Assembly (NCBI RefSeq): GCF_009720775.1
Contig: NZ_WNKW01000006.1
Span: 1 to 64,000, forward strand
Source: Pseudoduganella danionis
GTDB taxonomy: Bacteria; Pseudomonadota; Gammaproteobacteria; Burkholderiales; Burkholderiaceae_D
Direction of reading: 5' to 3'
Length of the DNA stretch: 64,000 nucleotides
Each line of letters opens with the position of its first letter. Position 1 is the stretch's first letter. Positions 60,629 to 64,000 of the stretch are shown piece by piece. Below the pieces are notes generated by a model, which worked only from the letters and a program-made list of their open reading frames with translations, was not told the origin of the DNA and ran no database searches. Both the position numbers and the translations under genes were made by a program.

Positions 60629-60934
60629 ATGACCGAACCCGAACAACAACAGCCTGTGCTCGTCGAGAACATGCTCCTCTTGCGCCGCGAGGACTTCGAC
60701 GAACTGCTGGACCGCGCCGCTGAGCGCGGAGCCGAGCGTGTCCTGACCCACCTTGGCCTGGAAAACGGCCACGCCGCGCGCGACATCCGCGAACTGCGCG
60801 ACCTGCTGGAAGCCTGGCGCGATGCTCGCCGCACAGCGTGGCAGACCACCGTCAAGGTCATCACCACCGGCATCCTGGCAGCACTGCTCGTTGGCGCAGC
60901 CATCAAGTTGAAACTGATGGGAGGCCCGCAATGA
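60629..60934 (+). CDS. Small membrane protein of lysis region
   Basis: 101 residues, helical N-terminus (REDFDELLDRAAERGAERVLTHLGLE) and one C-terminal membrane segment (VITTGILAALLVGAAIKLKL). Possibly an accessory to the holin. 4-nt overlap. Confidence 0.8.
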   Translation: MTEPEQQQPVLVENMLLLRREDFDELLDRAAERGAERVLTHLGLENGHAARDIRELRDLLEAWRDARRTAWQTTVKVITTGILAALLVGAAIKLKLMGGPQ

Positions 60935-61407
60935 TCGAGACCTTGCTCGGTGGTCTCCTCGGAGGGGCCTTCCGTCTCGCACCTGAAATCCTCAAATGGC
61001 TCGACCGTAAAGGCGAGCGTGGCCACGAACTGGCGATGCAGGACAAGGCGCTGGAGTTCGAGAAGCTGCGTGGAGCGCAGCGAATGTCGGAAATCGGCGC
61101 GGGTGCCGATGCCGCGTGGAACGTCGGCGCCATTGAGACCCTGCGCGAAGCCGTTCGGACTCAAGGCGAGAAAACCGGGGTTCGCTGGGCCGATGCCTTG
61201 TCGATCAGCGTGCGCCCCGTCATCACCTACTGGTTCATGGCCTTGTACTGCGCAGCCAAGACGGCGGCATTCGCAGCAGCCGTGACCGCAGGAGCTGGCT
61301 GGGGAACGGCCATCCTGCACGCATGGACGGATGCCGATCAGGCGCTGTGGGCAGGAGTGCTGAACTTCTGGTTCCTCGGGCGGGTGTTCGACCGGGTGCG
61401 GCCGTGA
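60931..61407 (+). CDS. Holin (three-membrane-segment type)
   Basis: 158 residues. Hydrophobic parts near residues 4-18 and 96-150 (ISVRPVITYWFMALYCAAKTAAFAAAVTAGAG, LWAGVLNFWFLG) fit 3TM-type holins; middle is charged. It makes membrane pores at the end of infection. Overlaps the truncated lysozyme by GTGA. Confidence 0.85.
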   Translation: MIETLLGGLLGGAFRLAPEILKWLDRKGERGHELAMQDKALEFEKLRGAQRMSEIGAGADAAWNVGAIETLREAVRTQGEKTGVRWADALSISVRPVITYWFMALYCAAKTAAFAAAVTAGAGWGTAILHAWTDADQALWAGVLNFWFLGRVFDRVRP

Positions 61408-61535
61408 TTGAGGTACCAAAAGCGGCTATCGAGCTGGCCAAGCGCTTTGAGGGATTCGAGCGCAAGGTGAAGCGCGGAATCGAGATCACTGCCGTTCCCT
61501 ATGTCTGCCCAGCAGGGTTCTGGACGATTGGGTAG
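61404..61535 (+). pseudogene. Phage lysozyme, truncated
   Basis: 43 codons from GTG: IEVPKAAIELAKRFEGFERKVKRGIEITAVPYVCPAGFWTIG then TAG. Family-24 lysozymes begin this way and continue YGH with ~100 more residues. E and the rest of the catalytic domain are lost at the junction. Hence no active endolysin here. Confidence 0.9.
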
Positions 61536-62056
61536 AACTCGCCGGCCTTCTTGTTGGTGGCGTCGGCGAACTTCTTGATCAGGTATTCGTAGGCGTCGCC
61601 AAGCAGATCCGAGTTGACGTTCTTGTTGCCAAACGGCAGCTTGGAGAAGTGCTCGATCAGGTCCTTGAGCAAGGCATCAGACAGCCGATCCTTGTTCGAC
61701 CACTGGGCATCGCCGAACACGCCATAAAGGGTGTCGGGGTTGGCCTTCTCAATCTCGCGCATCGCGCGCTGAAGGGCCGTCCCGACATTGCTGGCCTTGG
61801 TGCGAACGTCGTTCCAGTGACAGTCTTCCGGGATCTGGAAGCGGTGCGACTCGGGAAACCAGGCCAGCTGCTCATCGCCAGTCTCATCGACGATCTCCTG
61901 GTATTCCTCGTCCCAGACATCGCAGATTCGCTTGAAGAACAGCAGCGGGAAGATGTAGGTCTTAAAGTCAGCCGCATCCACCGGGCCGCGCAGGATGTTG
62001 GCTGACTCCCAGAGGTGACCTTCGAGCTGGCTGAGTGTGATGTGTTGATCGCTCAA
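61499..62056 (-). pseudogene. hsdM: Type I restriction-modification methylase HsdM, 5' part only
   Basis: Residues 1 to about 174 are genuine HsdM N-terminal (LEGHLWESANILRGPVDAADFKTYIFPLLFFKRICDVWDEEYQ ... DAYEYLIKKFADATNKKAGEFY). Native HsdM would continue TPR; here PIVQNPAGQT and a stop come from the antisense of the lysozyme. The AdoMet and NPPF motifs are lost, so no methylase function. TTG start with GAAGGG upstream. Confidence 0.9.
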
Positions 62057-62121
62057 ACGCTTGGCCCTTCTATATCAATGCCGTCGCAATGCGACTTGTA
62101 TGTTTGCTTGGTATTCATTGG

Positions 62122-63522
62122 TTACTCGAACAGCCGCTTCTGCTTGACGATGTAGCCTGCAGGCTTCTTCTGTTTCTCCAAGACGCCTTCGTCGACCAGA
62201 CGCTGCAGCCATGCCTTTGCCTGCGCGTTTGAGACGTCCAGCGCCGTAGCCACTTCGGCCTCCTTCATCGGAGTGGACAAAAGCGTCTGGATCGAGGCCC
62301 GAACAGCCGAAAAGAGCAACTCGGCTGGAGTCATTTTGGATTGCGGCTGCTCCGTGGTGTCGCCTGTTGGCGTTACCGCGTTTGAGGCGGCTGGCGGCTC
62401 TTCGGAATCTACGACGGGCGGTTGCGTATCCGAATCAGCATCGCTAGGAATGAATGGTTCGTTCTCAACCTTGGGCCCCGCCTCGGTGTCGCGTACATCG
62501 GGTGCCATTGGCGTGGTGCTGCCGACTGCCGTTCCGTCAAACAGCGAAAAGCCGACCTGTGGAGAGGTCGTTGCCAACGGTGTAGGCACGTTGAATACTT
62601 CTTCGAAAGCGTCGACGTCTCGCGGATTTGGCCAAGGCAACGCACCTTTGTTTCTCAGGGCATCTAGTCCGGCGGACGATTCGCCTGTTGATCGAACAAA
62701 GACAGGAACGAACTTGAGTTTGTCGAGTTGCTCCACCGCGCCAGCCCAAGTCCCTCCCTTACTCACATCAGAACTCACCACGAGTGAGGCATCGGCCAAT
62801 GCGTAAATCAGCTTGTTCCGCTGCATCGCATTGCCGACGTTGAAGCCAGCGCTCGGGTCGTAAGGGGAGATCAGAACCAACTGGCCATCAAGCAGCAGGT
62901 TGCGGTGCTCGCGGTTCATGGTAGTCTTTTCCAGACTGTCTGCTAGAACTCCGCAGGCCTTCCCACCTGCTTCAAGCGCGCCACGCATGGCTGCCTGATC
63001 GATGCCCTTGGCGCCGCCGGAAACCAGTGTGCTGCCAGCCCGAGCAGCCAATCGGCCGATGGTCATGGTGTAGTCAATCAACGCATCGTCTACGTGGCGC
63101 GATCCGACGACTGCAAGTCCCCCGGTTTCTAACAACGCCATGTCGCCACAGCCATAGAGCACGGCTGGGGCATCTTCACGAAGACGAGCCTTCAGGCGAC
63201 GCGGATACTCGACATCGGCACGGCTGACCACCCATATGGCACGTGCTTGCCAGCGTTCAATCACTTGGCTCAGCAAGAATCCGCGCCCCAGCAACCGCTG
63301 CAGGCGGCCTTCCTCAATCACCGGCTGGCATGCACGTAGGATCTCGGCCGCATCGGGTGAAACCAGATCAGCGGGCTGATGCTGAATCTCGCGTAAATGA
63401 CGCGCAAGGCGCTTGTATTCTCCGGGAGAGAGCAGATCGGGCGATGCACTTCCACGTCCGGCAATAAGTGGCGCTGTCAGCAGCAGAATTGCTTGTGTGT
63501 TGGGCGAGAGGGCTGGCGTCAT
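62122..63522 (-). CDS. DprA/Smf-like SLOG protein with winged helix
   Basis: 466 residues from the ATG at 63522, which overlaps the upstream stop (ATGA). The SLOG/Rossmann core is GGLAVVGSRHVDDALIDYTMTIGRLAARAGSTLVSGGAKGIDQAAMRGALEAGG near 133-186, and VLISPYDPSAGFNVGNAMQRNKLIYALADASLVVSSD near 218-254. The linker is acidic and disordered; the end (ASIQTLLSTPMKEAEVATALDVSNAQAKAWLQRLVDEGVL) is a DprA-type winged helix. Longer than competence DprA. Its partner is a phosphoribosyltransferase, as in a reported DprA-PRTase defence pair. Confidence 0.88.
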   Translation of the reverse strand: MTPALSPNTQAILLLTAPLIAGRGSASPDLLSPGEYKRLARHLREIQHQPADLVSPDAAEILRACQPVIEEGRLQRLLGRGFLLSQVIERWQARAIWVVSRADVEYPRRLKARLREDAPAVLYGCGDMALLETGGLAVVGSRHVDDALIDYTMTIGRLAARAGSTLVSGGAKGIDQAAMRGALEAGGKACGVLADSLEKTTMNREHRNLLLDGQLVLISPYDPSAGFNVGNAMQRNKLIYALADASLVVSSDVSKGGTWAGAVEQLDKLKFVPVFVRSTGESSAGLDALRNKGALPWPNPRDVDAFEEVFNVPTPLATTSPQVGFSLFDGTAVGSTTPMAPDVRDTEAGPKVENEPFIPSDADSDTQPPVVDSEEPPAASNAVTPTGDTTEQPQSKMTPAELLFSAVRASIQTLLSTPMKEAEVATALDVSNAQAKAWLQRLVDEGVLEKQKKPAGYIVKQKRLFE

Positions 63523-64000
63523 TCGTCGTGCCCCGTCTGTGAGAGGGCCATTGGCCACACAGCACCACTGCCGTTCTTGCGGAGGAGCCACGCAGACACT
63601 GTCAGCGTCCACCGCGAGTCGACCATGTCGTCAATCAGGAGAACCGGACCGCGCAGGATAGGCTGGCCGTTAAGTGCGAGCGAGCCATCAATATTGCGCG
63701 CCTGTTGGGTACTGTTTGCCATCGTTTTCTGTTCGGGTCTTGCGTCCGTTTTTGCGATGACCATATGAAACGGTAAATCCAGCGCAGCAGCCAAGCGCTG
63801 AGCGAAGTCCGGCACCAAGTCGGGATGACGAAGCGAAGGAACACAAGTCACCCAGGTTGGGGCTGGTTGCGGATTCCATTCAGCGATCATCTTCACGCAC
63901 GCAGATATAAGTTCGTCAGAAAAGCGGCCATCGTGGTATTTGCCCTGTCGAACCAAACTGCCCCAGCCGGCATCACCCCAAACGCAGAGTGCTTTGCCGG
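63519..64000 (-). CDS. Phosphoribosyltransferase-domain protein (5' part outside the window)
   Basis: The frame runs through the right edge (GKALCVWGDAGWG just before WGSLVRQGKYHDGRF), so the start is not seen. GPVLLIDDMVDSRWTLTVSAWLL is a PRPP-loop-like motif, and PAPTWVTCVPSLRHPDLVPDFAQRLAAALDLPF is typical of ComF/PRTase. I remember the same C-terminus on RecQ-like helicases, so the missing part may be a helicase. Overlaps dprA-like by 4 nt. Confidence 0.78.
   Translation of the reverse strand, partial: GKALCVWGDAGWGSLVRQGKYHDGRFSDELISACVKMIAEWNPQPAPTWVTCVPSLRHPDLVPDFAQRLAAALDLPFHMVIAKTDARPEQKTMANSTQQARNIDGSLALNGQPILRGPVLLIDDMVDSRWTLTVSAWLLRKNGSGAVWPMALSQTGHDE

Larger units (their letters stand above)
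23743..61533. mobile_element. Lambda-like siphovirus prophage, defective at right end
   Basis: A serine-recombinase cassette, early recombination/replication genes, methylases, then an ordered terminase-head-tail-lysis module identify a temperate siphophage genome. The left limit is placed after the LOTUS gene; no att repeat was recognised, so it is approximate. The right limit is clear: the lysozyme frame stops at a junction with hsdM at about 61530-61533. With the lysozyme truncated and no repeat pair found, excision as a functional phage is unlikely without help. Confidence 0.85.

Noticed and set aside
1..64000. CRISPR array
   Set aside because: No regularly spaced identical repeats with unique spacers were seen; the leader-element copies are far apart and in front of genes.

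Overview
The left 18.8 kb reads as the chromosome of a betaproteobacterium of the order Burkholderiales, most likely family Oxalobacteraceae. The evidence is the 5' end of a 16S rRNA gene at the left edge, the order rpe-gph-trpE-trpG-trpD-trpC, and a mltA/apaG neighbourhood typical of that family. The family call is from memory of 16S and synteny, not from a search.

Region 1 (1-18903, core chromosome). The 16S gene runs off the left edge on the minus strand, with its boxA leader and a strong P1-like promoter. Then come a crotonase, an MFS exporter, the lytic transglycosylase MltA back to back with a 42-residue membrane protein, ApaG, and rpe-gph feeding into the anthranilate/tryptophan genes. 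Between gph and trpE lies a trp attenuator: a 28-residue leader peptide with four Trp codons and an intrinsic terminator. A minus-strand cluster follows: iorAB (Mo-hydroxylase) with a MocA-like nucleotidyltransferase, an M61 peptidase, a GGEEF diguanylate cyclase, dsbC and a UbiH-type monooxygenase. The segment ends at tRNA-Phe.

Region 2 (about 18904-23742, accessory island). Two unrecognised minus-strand genes are divergent from a XRE regulator, an ImmA/IrrE metallopeptidase and a protein that appears to join a HEPN-type RNase motif to a LOTUS/OST-HTH RNA-binding domain. An exact 11-bp inverted repeat sits on both divergent promoters. This is the best candidate in the window for an undescribed regulated (defence or stress) module.

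Region 3 (about 23743-61533, defective lambda-like siphoprophage). In order: a serine-recombinase cassette of four genes with 4-nt overlaps; recombination and replication genes (BRO protein, Sak4-like ATPase, Cas4/RecB-like nuclease, P4-type primase-helicase, RuvC-like resolvase); two tandem ParB-methyltransferase fusions; a block of five small minus-strand genes, four of whose leaders carry the same conserved element; then a lambda-type head and tail module (terminase, gpW, portal, protease with nested scaffold, gpD, gpE, tail tube, G/GT frameshift chaperone, tape measure), a BR0599/J-type tail tip, a glycosyltransferase-like gene and a holin. The lysozyme gene is cut off after about 43 codons.

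Region 4 (61499-64000). The lysozyme stump is joined directly to the 5' part of a minus-strand hsdM (type I methylase), also cut. Beyond it are a DprA-like SLOG protein and a phosphoribosyltransferase-domain protein that runs off the right edge. This looks like a defence island. No hsdM 3' part is present on the far side of the prophage, so the junction implies a deletion or rearrangement (or an assembly join).
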